DNA of 64,000 nucleotides from JBLMXQ01 sp050257855 (GTDB lineage: Bacteria; Acidobacteriota; Vicinamibacteria; Vicinamibacterales; CAVVIG01). The notes beneath the pieces are model-generated. The model ran no database searches, was not told the origin of the DNA, and saw only the letters and a program-made list of their open reading frames with translations. A program made the translations under genes and the position numbers. Numbering within the stretch: the first letter of the stretch is position 1; each line of letters opens with the position of its first letter. The stretch is from contig JBLMXQ010000040.1 in NCBI GenBank assembly GCA_050257855.1, forward strand, positions 1-64,000. Reading direction: 5' to 3'. Of the stretch, positions 43,267-51,493 are shown one piece after another.

Positions 43267-44058
43267 CTACTTCGACCACTGTTCCTTGAACTGATCCCAG
43301 GCCGCGACCAGCGCGTCAGCCGGCTGCGCGAGCGCCTTGGCGCGATCGGGAATGATCGCGCGCCTGACGAGGCGGTCGAGATCAGCGCGCAGCGCGGCGC
43401 CGTGATCGGGCGCGAGCGTGGCGCGCACCCACCCGGCCTTCGCCGATTCCCACGCGCCCTGCAGGTCGCCGGCGCCTCGCGCGGCGGCGGCAATCCAGTA
43501 CGCGGCCGCGCCGCTGCCGGGGTGCACGAGCAGTTCCGCCCGCATGCGATCCCGGATGCGCTGGTACACCGCCTGTCGGTCGAGGTCCGGCCGCGGCGCG
43601 GCATCCCGCTCCAGAGCGCTCGCCCACCAGTCGAGCACGCGCTCGCGGTCAGGAACGTCGACCGGTCCGTCGACGACGGTGCGGAAGGTGTCGGCCGCCG
43701 CACCGTAGTCACGCTCGTAGTACAGCGCCTCGCCAAAGCCGACGATGAGCTCGGAGCGCTCGCGGTCCGTGAAGCGCTGCGGATCGAGGCGCCGCAGCCG
43801 GATGCGGGCGCTCGACAGATCATCGTCCGAGGCGCTCTCGCGATATTTCTCGAGAAACGCGCGCGCCGCGACCAGGTCGGCCCGGTCCGCGAGCGCCGGC
43901 TGGCGGCGCGCTTCGTCCGCCGCGCTGATCGCGGCCTGATAGTGCGCCTGGTTGTACAGCTCGCGCGCGCGGCTGAGCGCATCCCACTCGTCGCCGGCGG
44001 CCGGACGCACGGCCGCGACCAGTCCAAGCAGGACGAGGACAGAGCGCCACCGTTTCAT
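43267..44058 (-). CDS. Exported TPR-like protein, unknown function
   Basis: 263 aa from ATG 44058 (MKRWRSVLVLLGLVAAVRPA, signal peptide). The mature part is all-helical with repeats of the TPR kind (ALSRARELYNQAHYQAAISA, ELIVGFGEALYYERDYGAAA, SGAAAYWIAAAARGAGDLQG). No catalytic motif. Its stop lies 3 bp from the convergent polA stop. Likely a periplasmic scaffold; function not known. Confidence 0.75.
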   Translation of the reverse strand: MKRWRSVLVLLGLVAAVRPAAGDEWDALSRARELYNQAHYQAAISAADEARRQPALADRADLVAARAFLEKYRESASDDDLSSARIRLRRLDPQRFTDRERSELIVGFGEALYYERDYGAAADTFRTVVDGPVDVPDRERVLDWWASALERDAAPRPDLDRQAVYQRIRDRMRAELLVHPGSGAAAYWIAAAARGAGDLQGAWESAKAGWVRATLAPDHGAALRADLDRLVRRAIIPDRAKALAQPADALVAAWDQFKEQWSK

Positions 44059-44138
44059 GCCGCGATGGTAGCATAGCCGGTTGATCACGCTAAGCGCCTG
44101 TAAACAGGGCCCTTATGCGGCGCCTTCGGCGCATTTGG

Positions 44139-44144
44139 TACAAT
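44139..44144 (+). promoter_or_regulatory. -10-like TACAAT before the pcnB-like gene
   Basis: TACAAT ends eight bases before the ATG at 44153, with no Shine-Dalgarno between. Upstream lie the short inverted repeat CCTGTAAACAGG and a hairpin GCGCC-TTC-GGCGC, whose role is unclear. Confidence 0.45.
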
Positions 44145-44152
44145 GCCGTGCG

Positions 44153-45475
44153 ATGGTCGAACCGAGGGTCATCCCGCGCGCGGAGCACTCAGTGTCGCGG
44201 CGCGACATCGATCCGGACGCGCTGAAGGTGCTCTACCGACTGCGCCAGTTCGACCACATCGCCTATCTGGTGGGCGGCAGCGTGCGCGATCTGCTGCTCG
44301 GGCGTCGGCCGAAGGACTTCGACATCGGCACCTCGGCCCATCCCTACCAGGTCAAGAAGCTGTTCCGGAACTGCTGGATCATCGGGCGGCGCTTCCGGCT
44401 CGCGCACGTGAAGTTCGGTCCGAAGACGGTCGAGGTCGCCACGTTCCGGCGCCAGGTGCAGCCGGGCGAGGAAGTGGTGCAGGACGGCGTGCCGGCGCCC
44501 GACCCGACCGAGCCGGCCGGCGAGCTGCTGATTCATCGCGACAACACGTTCGGCACGCCGGAAGAGGACGCCTTCCGGCGCGACTTCACCATCAACGCGC
44601 TGTTCTACGACATCGCGACGTTTTCGATCATCGACTACGTCGGCGGCCTCGAGGATCTACGCGCCGGCATCGTGCGCTCGATCGGCGATCCCGACGTGCG
44701 CTTCCGCGAAGATCCGGTGCGCATGATGCGTGCGGTCGCGCTCGCGGCGCGGCTCGGTTTCACCATCGACGAGCCGGTCGTCGAGGCCATCGGCCGGCAC
44801 CGGCACGAAATCGCGGCCAGCTCGCCGCCGCGCCTGCTCGAGGAGTACTACAAGATCCTGCGCTCCGGCGCGGCCGAACGGACCTTCCGCGCGCTGGCCG
44901 CGGCGGGCCTGCTCGAACCGATTTCGACGGAGCTGCACGAAGGGGCGGCCGATCCCCTCTGGCGGGCGCTCGCCGAGATCGATGCATACCGCGGGCGGTT
45001 CGAGACGATACCCGAGACGCTGACGAACCCGATCCTGCTCGGCACGCTGCTCGTGCCGCTCGGACTGCGGCCGCACGACGGGCATCGCGAACCGGCGCGG
45101 CCGCGACCGGAGGATGGAACGGCGGAGGGCGCGCGTCGGCCGGGGCCCCGGCTCGGCGAGCTGCCGCTCGCGCGCCGCGACGTCGAGCGGCTCCGTCAGC
45201 TGCTCGGACTCCAGCGGCGGCTGCGCGAGGTCGGGGCCGGCCAGCGGGCGCAGCGCGGGCTCGTGCATCGCAGCAGCTTCCGCGACGCGCTCACCTGGCT
45301 CGAGATCCATGGGGGCGCGGCCGATGTCACGGAGCACTGGGCGGCGCTCGCCGCCTCCGGCGCGCCGGCCGAGGCGGCCGAGGCGGCCGGCCAGCCTCCT
45401 CCCGGACCGCGCCGGCGCCGTCGTCGCAGGAGGCGCCGCGGCCCGCGCAAGGATCACCCCACCACGGAGCAGTAG
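44153..45475 (+). CDS. pcnB: Poly(A) polymerase/tRNA nucleotidyltransferase family protein (PcnB type)
   Basis: 440 aa from ATG 44153 (MVEPRVIPRAEHSVSRRDID), the PcnB-style opening. The class II nucleotidyltransferase head is intact: AYLVGGSVRDLLLGRRPKDF then DIGTSAHP with the Asp-x-Asp pair, EVATFRRQ, EEDAFRRDFTINALFYDIAT, and RFREDPVRMMRAVALAARLG. The PcnB-like RRLAHVKFG-type segment (RRFRLAHVKFGPKTVEVATF) supports poly(A) polymerase over CCA-adding enzyme. The C-terminus ends in a run of ten arginines, plausible as an RNA-binding tail. A separate CCA enzyme is not visible here. Confidence 0.9.
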   Translation: MVEPRVIPRAEHSVSRRDIDPDALKVLYRLRQFDHIAYLVGGSVRDLLLGRRPKDFDIGTSAHPYQVKKLFRNCWIIGRRFRLAHVKFGPKTVEVATFRRQVQPGEEVVQDGVPAPDPTEPAGELLIHRDNTFGTPEEDAFRRDFTINALFYDIATFSIIDYVGGLEDLRAGIVRSIGDPDVRFREDPVRMMRAVALAARLGFTIDEPVVEAIGRHRHEIAASSPPRLLEEYYKILRSGAAERTFRALAAAGLLEPISTELHEGAADPLWRALAEIDAYRGRFETIPETLTNPILLGTLLVPLGLRPHDGHREPARPRPEDGTAEGARRPGPRLGELPLARRDVERLRQLLGLQRRLREVGAGQRAQRGLVHRSSFRDALTWLEIHGGAADVTEHWAALAASGAPAEAAEAAGQPPPGPRRRRRRRRRRGPRKDHPTTEQ

Positions 45476-45499
45476 GGCGACGCTCTCAGGACCGCGCGA

Positions 45500-46237
45500 T
45501 CACGCCGCGGCGCTTTCGGCGATCGTCTTGTACGGCTTGGCGAGCTTGAGGGCGATCAGCAGCTTGATCAGCGGCCACGCCGGATCGATTTCGCTGGCGC
45601 GGAAGCTGAACTTCGGCGAGCGCGGGTACCCGTGGTGGTTGTTGTGCAGGCCCTCGCCGCCCGTCAGAAGGGCGATGAAACGGATGTTGGTCGCGGTGTT
45701 GTCGAAGTTCCTGTAGCCGACCTGATGGCAGAGGCCGTTGATCGACGAGGAGAGGACGAAGACGTACATCACGGCGTGAATCGCCGCGGCCAGAAGTCCC
45801 CACCAGAGGCCGAGCAGGGCGCAGAGGCCGACGATCCCGATCGCCAGTCCGAGCACGCCGTGGACGAACACATGACGGTCCCACCATCCTTCGTCGATAT
45901 CGCGCGCGTAGCGCTCGATCACGTCCGGATTCTTGAGCTCGCGCAAGTAGTAGAACACGTTCCCGAGCTGGACCTGCCAGAACCCTTCCAGCTTGGGGCT
46001 GTGCGGGTCGCCTTCTTCGTCGGTGAAGGCGTGGTGCTTGCGGTGCACGGCCACCCATTCCTTCGTGGACAGCCCCGTAGTCAGCCAGAGCGCGAACTTG
46101 AACATCCAGGCGACCCGCGGGTCGAGCGCCAGCGCCTTGTGCGTGGCCGTTCGATGCAGGTAGATGGTGGTGCTGAACACGGCAACCTGGATGACGATGG
46201 CCGAGACGATGAGCGTCAGTACGAGCGGGAAAAGCAC
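45500..46237 (-). CDS. Acyl-CoA/acyl-lipid delta-9-type fatty acid desaturase
   Basis: 245 aa. The GTG at 46237 is preferred over the GTG at 46258 because GGAGGG stands 7 nt before it. The three histidine boxes of membrane desaturases are present: HRTATH, HRKHH and HNNHH, with four or five membrane helices between and after them. It places a double bond in acyl chains with oxygen, iron and an electron donor, adjusting membrane fluidity. A TATAAT at 46305-46300 (minus strand) preceded by TGA gives an extended -10 and a leader of about 55 nt. Confidence 0.93.
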   Translation of the reverse strand: MLFPLVLTLIVSAIVIQVAVFSTTIYLHRTATHKALALDPRVAWMFKFALWLTTGLSTKEWVAVHRKHHAFTDEEGDPHSPKLEGFWQVQLGNVFYYLRELKNPDVIERYARDIDEGWWDRHVFVHGVLGLAIGIVGLCALLGLWWGLLAAAIHAVMYVFVLSSSINGLCHQVGYRNFDNTATNIRFIALLTGGEGLHNNHHGYPRSPKFSFRASEIDPAWPLIKLLIALKLAKPYKTIAESAAA

Positions 46238-46299
46238 TACGCTACCCTCCGAAAACACTTGCCTGAAAAACCGTGACCGAGGGGAGGCCGAAACCCCAG

Positions 46300-46305
46300 A
46301 TTATA
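46300..46305 (-). promoter_or_regulatory. Extended -10 promoter of the desaturase gene
   Basis: On the minus strand the sequence TGATATAAT combines a consensus TATAAT with the upstream TG of extended -10 promoters. It lies between the serC stop and the desaturase GTG and would give a leader of about 55 nt including GGAGGG. A GGGG/CCCC stem in the leader (46281-46297) is weak. Confidence 0.6.
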
Positions 46306-46316
46306 TCACGAATTCC

Positions 46317-47417
46317 TTATCCCCCGGTCCGCTCGAACTCCTTCATGAACGCGACGAGCGCGTCCACGCCGTCCTCCGGAAACGCGTTGTAGATGGACGC
46401 GCGGATGCCGCCGACCGACCGGTGCCCCTTCAGGCCGTCGAGTCCGGCCTTCGTCGCGTCGGCGACGAACCGTTTTTCGAGCTCCTCGCTCGGAAGCCGG
46501 AACGTGACGTTCATCAGGGAGCGGCAGTCCTTGTTCGCCGTGCCGCGGTAGAAGCCGGACCGGTCGATTTCGGCATACAACTTCGCGGCCTTGCGCTCGT
46601 TGACACTCGCCGCCGCCTCGAGGCCGCCGTGCGCGCGCAGCCACTTCATGACGAGCCCGAGCGTGTAGACGGCGAAGGCCGGCGGCGTGTTGTAGAGCGA
46701 TCCGTTTTCCGCGTGGACCGCGTAGTCGAGCATCGTCGGGAGCGACGCTCTCTTCCCGGCCGACCGCGGCAGCAAATCGTCCCTGATGATGACGAGCGTG
46801 ACGCCGGCCGGCCCGAGGTTCTTCTGAGCGCCTGCGTAGATGAGCGCGTGCCGCGCGACGTCGATCGGCCGGCTGAACATGTCCGACGAGGTGTCGCTGA
46901 CGAGCGGCGCTTCTCCGACGTCCGGAAGCCGCTTGTACTCGGTGCCTTCGATCGTGTTGTTCGACGTCATGTGCACGTACGCGGCGCCGGGCGTGAGCTT
47001 CAGCTCCGACTGTGCGGGAATGCGTGAATAGCCCTCGGATCTGGTCGACGCGGCGACGTTCACGGTGCCGACCTTCTTCGCTTCCTTGATCGCCTTGTCC
47101 GCCCACGTACCCGTGTCGATGTAGTCTGCCGTCGCGCCGGGGCCGAGCAGGTTCATCGGGACCATGGAGAACTGCAGGCTGGCTCCTCCCTGAAGGAACA
47201 GCACCTTGTAGCCGGCCGGGATGTTCGCCAGCGCGCGGATGTCCTCCTCGGCCTGCCCGAGGATGGACTCGAACGGCTTCGAGCGGTGGCTGATCTCGAG
47301 GACGGACATGCCGACGCCCGGCAGCGCCAGCAGGTCGCGCTGGATCTCCTCGAGCACGGGCAGCGGCAGGACGGCGGGTCCGGCGGCGAAGTTGTAGACG
47401 CGATGGACTATCGGCAT
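46317..47417 (-). CDS. serC: Phosphoserine aminotransferase
   Basis: 366 aa from ATG 47417 (YNFAAGPAVLPLPVLEEIQR, the family start). PLP lysine K199 is in YAGAQKNLGPAG; HMTSNNTIEGTEY and VSDTSSDMFSRP are conserved. It converts 3-phosphohydroxypyruvate with glutamate to phosphoserine, and acts in pyridoxal phosphate synthesis too. Lies 23 bp downstream of serA on the same strand with GAGGA before the start. Confidence 0.97.
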   Translation of the reverse strand: MPIVHRVYNFAAGPAVLPLPVLEEIQRDLLALPGVGMSVLEISHRSKPFESILGQAEEDIRALANIPAGYKVLFLQGGASLQFSMVPMNLLGPGATADYIDTGTWADKAIKEAKKVGTVNVAASTRSEGYSRIPAQSELKLTPGAAYVHMTSNNTIEGTEYKRLPDVGEAPLVSDTSSDMFSRPIDVARHALIYAGAQKNLGPAGVTLVIIRDDLLPRSAGKRASLPTMLDYAVHAENGSLYNTPPAFAVYTLGLVMKWLRAHGGLEAAASVNERKAAKLYAEIDRSGFYRGTANKDCRSLMNVTFRLPSEELEKRFVADATKAGLDGLKGHRSVGGIRASIYNAFPEDGVDALVAFMKEFERTGG

Positions 47418-47440
47418 GGCGTGGGGTCCTCGAGGCGCGC

Positions 47441-48652
47441 TCAGATGTTCACGAGATGCAGATCGATGATGTCCGGACTGCCGTCCTTCATCTGGTGGAG
47501 CACGTCGGCGGACGGCTCGCCGTCGACGTTGATCCGCGCGACGGCCGCCTGGGCGCCGTCGAAGATGATGTTCTCCGTCTCCTGCACGTTGATTGCGCCG
47601 GCGCGCAGGCACGCGAAGACATGCGCCAGCACGCCCGGCCGATCGCGGTGACGGACGACGAGCATGTGCGTCGCCGGCGTCTTCTTCGCGAGGTTCACGA
47701 CGTTCGGCACGCGTCCGGAGTCCTTGTAGGCGGTGATGATGCGGACCGTCTCGGCCGCGATCGCCTCCTGGGCCTGATCCGTCGAGGCGCCGATGTGGTG
47801 CGTGCCGTAGACCTCCGGCATCGACACGAGGGCGTCGGAGAACTCGCCGGCGCCGGCGGCCGGTTCGGCGGCGAACACGTCGAGGCCGACGCGGAGCCGG
47901 CGCTCGCGGACGGCGCGCTCGAGCGCCGCGTAGTCGACGACCTCGGCGCGGGCCGTGTTGACGAAGCAGGATCCGGGCCTCAGCCGATCGAGCACGGAAG
48001 CGTTCACGAGGCCGCGCGTGTCGGCGTTGAGCGCGAGGTGAACGCTCAGGACGTCGGCGCGGTCGGCGACCTCCGCCGGCGACGCCGCGATGGTCATCGG
48101 CACCTCGTCCGGGGCCGGCGCGCCTCCCGCCGAGAACCGGCGGCTCCAGACGACCAGCGGCATGCCGAAGGCGTGCGCGCGGCGGGCCACCTCCTGGCCG
48201 ATGTTGCCGTAGCCGAGCAGCCCCAGCGTGCGCCCGTACAGTCCGCGCGCCTTCGCGTACTCCTTCTTGTTCCATCGCCCGGCTCGCAGATCTGCGACGT
48301 TGTCGGGCACGCGGCGATCGAGCGCGAGGATCAGCGCAAACGTCAGCTCCGCGACCGCGATGGCGTTCTTGCCGGGGCAGTTCGAGACGTAGATCCCGCG
48401 CCGCGACGCCGTGGCCACGTCGATGGTGTTGTAGCCGGCGCCGGCGCGAACGACGAGCGAGAGCGAGCCCCCTTCGAGCATCGCGCCGGTGACCGTCGTG
48501 CCGCGGACGACGAGCACATCGGCGGCGGAGACGCGAATCGCATGCTGCAGCGCCTCGTCCTTGAGATCCGGCTGATAGACGACGTCACACCCCGCGGCCT
48601 TCAGGCCGTCGAGGCCGCTCTGTTCGAACTTGTCGGCGACGAGTATGCGCAT
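47441..48652 (-). CDS. serA: D-3-phosphoglycerate dehydrogenase
   Basis: 403 aa. Substrate domain with VVRGTTVTGAM, Rossmann fold LGLLGYGNIGQEVARRAHAF, catalytic regions NTARAEVVDYAAL and GTHHIGASTDQAQEA, and a C-terminal ACT domain (about 325-400: HMLVVRHRDRPGVLAHVFAC). The length and single ACT domain match the E. coli-like type that can be feedback-inhibited by serine. First step of serine synthesis, encoded directly before serC. Confidence 0.96.
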   Translation of the reverse strand: MRILVADKFEQSGLDGLKAAGCDVVYQPDLKDEALQHAIRVSAADVLVVRGTTVTGAMLEGGSLSLVVRAGAGYNTIDVATASRRGIYVSNCPGKNAIAVAELTFALILALDRRVPDNVADLRAGRWNKKEYAKARGLYGRTLGLLGYGNIGQEVARRAHAFGMPLVVWSRRFSAGGAPAPDEVPMTIAASPAEVADRADVLSVHLALNADTRGLVNASVLDRLRPGSCFVNTARAEVVDYAALERAVRERRLRVGLDVFAAEPAAGAGEFSDALVSMPEVYGTHHIGASTDQAQEAIAAETVRIITAYKDSGRVPNVVNLAKKTPATHMLVVRHRDRPGVLAHVFACLRAGAINVQETENIIFDGAQAAVARINVDGEPSADVLHQMKDGSPDIIDLHLVNI

Positions 48653-48704
48653 CTCTCGGTTTGACGCCTCGCTTCGGATCCTGATGTCCTCGGCCCGGCC
48701 TGGA

Positions 48705-49937
48705 TCAGATCACATGGATCAGCAGCCCGTCCCTCAGCTTCGGCTCGAACCACGTGCTCTTGGGCGGCATGATCGCGCCGGCGTCGGACACCTTCATCAG
48801 GTCCGCGACGCTGACCGGGTACATCGAGAACGCCACCGCCGCCCGACCGCCGGCGACCAGCGCCTCCAGGGCCGCGGGGCCGCGAATGCCTCCGACGAAG
48901 TCGATCCGTTTGTCGGTCCGGACGTCCGCAACCTTGAGCACCGGCGCGAGGAGCTGCTCCTGCAGGATGCTGACGTCCAGCGACCCGATGGGATCGCCCG
49001 CGCCCGGGCCGCTCCGCGGCCGAAGCGTGTGCCAGCTGCCGCGAAAGTACATCGAAATCTCGCCCCGGCGCACGGGGGACGCGGGGCCGGGCCCGACGTC
49101 GAACCGCTCGCGGACCGCCTGCAGGAACGCCTCGGGCGTCAGCCCCGCGAGGTCCTTCACGATCCTGTTGTACGGCAGGACCTGCATCTGATCGTGCGGG
49201 AACGCGACGCCAAGCATCGTCGCGTACCCCGCGCCGTCGCCAAGCGGATCGGACGGCGCGCCGCGAGCCGCCAGCTCGGTGCGCGCGCGTGCGGCGCTCG
49301 CGGCGCGGTGGTGCCCATCCGCGATGTAAAGGGCCGGAATGCGCCCGAACGCCTGCACGAGCCGCTTCCGGTCGCCTGCTCCGGCGCGCCAGATCGTGTG
49401 GCGCACGCCGTCGGCGGCCTCGAAATCGTACAACGGCGCGCCGGCAGCGGCCTGGCGGGCGACCTCGTCGATATCGCCCGATGCCCGGTAGGTCAGGAAG
49501 ACGGGACCAGTCTGGGCGCCGAGCGCAATCATGTGCTGCGTGCGGTCGTCTTCCTTGTCGCGACGCGTGCGCTCGTGCTTCCTGATGACGTCCGAGTCGT
49601 ACTCCGCCAGCGAATAGCAGGCGGCGAGCCCGGTCTGCTCGTGCGCGGCCATGCGCAGCCGGTAGAAGTACACGCTCGGCTCGTCCTCGAGGACGAGCGT
49701 GGTCTCCCTCAGGCGTGCGAAGTTCCGCCGCGCCCGCTCGTAGACCTCTGGCGCGTAGGGATCGATGCCGGCCGGCAGATCGATCTCCGCGCGCGAGACG
49801 TGAAGAAAGCTCAACGGATTGTCTGCAGCGAGCGCCCGCGCTTCGTCTGCGGTCACGACGTCGTACGGAACGGCTGAGACCCGCGCGGCGTCGGCCGGCC
49901 CCGGCCGGAGCGCGCGAAACGGGTGAAGCGTGGCCAT
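48705..49937 (-). CDS. DUF1015 family protein, serine-operon associated
   Basis: 410 aa. Conserved DUF1015 stretches: PFRALRPGPADAARVSAVPY, NPLSFLHVSRAEIDLP, KHERTRRDKEDDRTQHMIAL, ALYIADGHHRAASAARA and PPKSTWFEPKLRDGLLIHVI. The GHHR-type motif is invariant in the family. Cytoplasmic, function unproven; its repeated association with serA/serC suggests a role in serine or phosphoserine metabolism. CATAAT lies 8 nt before the ATG at 49937 without a ribosome site, and this gene would lead the operon DUF1015-serA-serC. Confidence 0.93.
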   Translation of the reverse strand: MATLHPFRALRPGPADAARVSAVPYDVVTADEARALAADNPLSFLHVSRAEIDLPAGIDPYAPEVYERARRNFARLRETTLVLEDEPSVYFYRLRMAAHEQTGLAACYSLAEYDSDVIRKHERTRRDKEDDRTQHMIALGAQTGPVFLTYRASGDIDEVARQAAAGAPLYDFEAADGVRHTIWRAGAGDRKRLVQAFGRIPALYIADGHHRAASAARARTELAARGAPSDPLGDGAGYATMLGVAFPHDQMQVLPYNRIVKDLAGLTPEAFLQAVRERFDVGPGPASPVRRGEISMYFRGSWHTLRPRSGPGAGDPIGSLDVSILQEQLLAPVLKVADVRTDKRIDFVGGIRGPAALEALVAGGRAAVAFSMYPVSVADLMKVSDAGAIMPPKSTWFEPKLRDGLLIHVI

Positions 49938-49945
49938 GAAGTGGA

Positions 49946-49951
49946 ATTATG
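49946..49951 (-). promoter_or_regulatory. -10-like CATAAT before the DUF1015-serA-serC operon
   Basis: One mismatch to TATAAT, minus strand, eight bases before the ATG at 49937 with no ribosome site in the gap. Probable leaderless start of the serine operon. Confidence 0.4.
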
Positions 49952-50006
49952 TCGTACCCGGGCCGGCGGTCGAACGGCGATGGCGGAGGTCGGACGCGGA
50001 GCGGGT

Positions 50007-51344
50007 TCAGGGCCGATGGTCCGCCACCGCGGCGGCGTTCTGGACGGACGGCGCGAGCTGAGCGACAAAGCGATCGCGAAGACCGACGAAGGTCGCCATC
50101 TCGCCCGGCGGGATCGGCTCGCCCGGCGGGAGCTGCCGCTGCACGGTCAGCGGATTGACGAACGCGCCGTTCTTCTTCAGGCGGAAATCGAGGTGCGGGC
50201 CGGTGGCGAGCCCGCTCATGCCGACGCGTCCGATCACGTCACCCTGGTCGACGCGCTCGCCGACGTGCACGAGAATCCGCGAGAGGTGGAGGTACTCGGA
50301 TTCGAAGCCGTTGTTGTGCCGGAGATGCACGAGCCGGCCGGCGCCGCCGAACCGCCCGGCCTGCACGACGACGCCCCCGGCCACCGCGATGACCGGCGCG
50401 CCGATGGGCGCCCGGTAGTCGATGCCGAGGTGCGGCCGGTAGATGCGCAGGATGGGATGAAACCGGTGGCGCGAGAAGCCGGAGGTGACGACCGGCGTGA
50501 ACTTGAGCGGCGAGCGCAGGAAGAAGCGGCGCAGCGAGCGCCCGTGCTCGTCGTAGTACGCGGCCGGACCGTGCTCCGGCGCGAAGCGAATCGCGCGGTA
50601 CGCGCGGCCGTCGTTGTCGAACTCGGCGGCGAGAATGGGGCCGTAGCCGGCGAGCAACCGCCGCCCACGCCGGCCGCCGTCGTCGCATTCCGGCGTCAGC
50701 TCGTCGCAGCGCCGGTACTGCTTCTCGACGACGACCTCGAAGGTGTCGCCCGGCTGGACGTCGGTGCTGAAGTCGATGTCGCCGCCGAACACGTCGGCGA
50801 GGGCGATGGACAGATCCACTGTTTCGCCGGCGGCGTCCATCGCGGCGAACAGCGAGGAGGTGTCCTGGTCAATCGTGCCGCGAACCACTTCCACGGATCG
50901 GGTCTTCTCGATCGGCACCATGGTCGCGACGAACGGCGGGTCGTCGTCCGACGAGCGGCTGACGCGCAGGATGCTGTCGCCGTCCACTTCGTAGTCGAAC
51001 CGCTCGAGCTCGCCGTCCTCGGTCTGCTCGAGGCGGTAGGGCTGGGCCGCGCGCATTCTCCGCAGGTCGAACACCGAGCTGACCCGGCTGACGATCTCCG
51101 CGACCGTGCCGGCCGCGACGTTGTTCGCGCGCAGCAGGGAGGCCAGCGTCGCTCCCGGGGCAAGGCGCGCCGCGACGACGCGGAGTTCAGACGGCAGATC
51201 CACGTCCCGGGCAGCGGCCGGCGTTCTGCCCGGAGGCGGGGGATCTTGCTGACGGGCGCAGCCGCTCGAGGCCAGAGCGAACGTGAGGGCGAGCGCGGGC
51301 GCCAGGCGCGGCCAGACCGTTCGTCCTCCGACGTTTCGCGTCAT
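50007..51344 (-). CDS. M23-family peptidoglycan metallopeptidase lipoprotein
   Basis: 445 aa from ATG 51344 with GGAGAGGGG upstream. Lipoprotein signal with C29 (TFALASSGC). A central region (about 75-290) resembles the OapA/LysM-like N-terminal part of envelope M23 enzymes (LRRMRAAQPYRLEQTEDGEL, SIALADVFGGDIDFSTDVQP). The LytM domain follows: PVVTSGFSRHRFHPILRIYR, HLGIDYRAPIGAPV with the His and Asp ligands, YLHLSRI and GPHLDFRLKKNG, where the usual H-x-H reads H-L-D. Acts on peptidoglycan cross-links at the cell envelope. Confidence 0.93.
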   Translation of the reverse strand: MTRNVGGRTVWPRLAPALALTFALASSGCARQQDPPPPGRTPAAARDVDLPSELRVVAARLAPGATLASLLRANNVAAGTVAEIVSRVSSVFDLRRMRAAQPYRLEQTEDGELERFDYEVDGDSILRVSRSSDDDPPFVATMVPIEKTRSVEVVRGTIDQDTSSLFAAMDAAGETVDLSIALADVFGGDIDFSTDVQPGDTFEVVVEKQYRRCDELTPECDDGGRRGRRLLAGYGPILAAEFDNDGRAYRAIRFAPEHGPAAYYDEHGRSLRRFFLRSPLKFTPVVTSGFSRHRFHPILRIYRPHLGIDYRAPIGAPVIAVAGGVVVQAGRFGGAGRLVHLRHNNGFESEYLHLSRILVHVGERVDQGDVIGRVGMSGLATGPHLDFRLKKNGAFVNPLTVQRQLPPGEPIPPGEMATFVGLRDRFVAQLAPSVQNAAAVADHRP

Positions 51345-51493
51345 CGAGCGTCCCCTCTCCAGGATTTGCGCGTTCCGGTGTTTATCGGCCCGACCCGCCA
51401 GGATGGACATCCCGCGGCGGACCGGGCATGGTATCACGCGGTTGACCGGAACCGGCTCAGCCGCTTACAGTCCGGGGCCGGGAGGTTGTCCGT

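Noticed and set aside
46281..46297. GGGG/CCCC hairpin as a terminator behind serC
   Set aside because: Four-base stem with a nine-base loop and no adjoining T-run; lies within the predicted desaturase leader.
47418..48275. Upstream extension of the serC frame into serA
   Set aside because: Out-of-frame translation of serA; serC begins at the ATG followed by the conserved YNFAAGPA segment.
50007..51344. Inactive M23 peptidase because H-x-H reads H-L-D
   Set aside because: H-L-D-(Y/F)-R at this place is frequent among envelope M23 enzymes, so loss of activity cannot be claimed.
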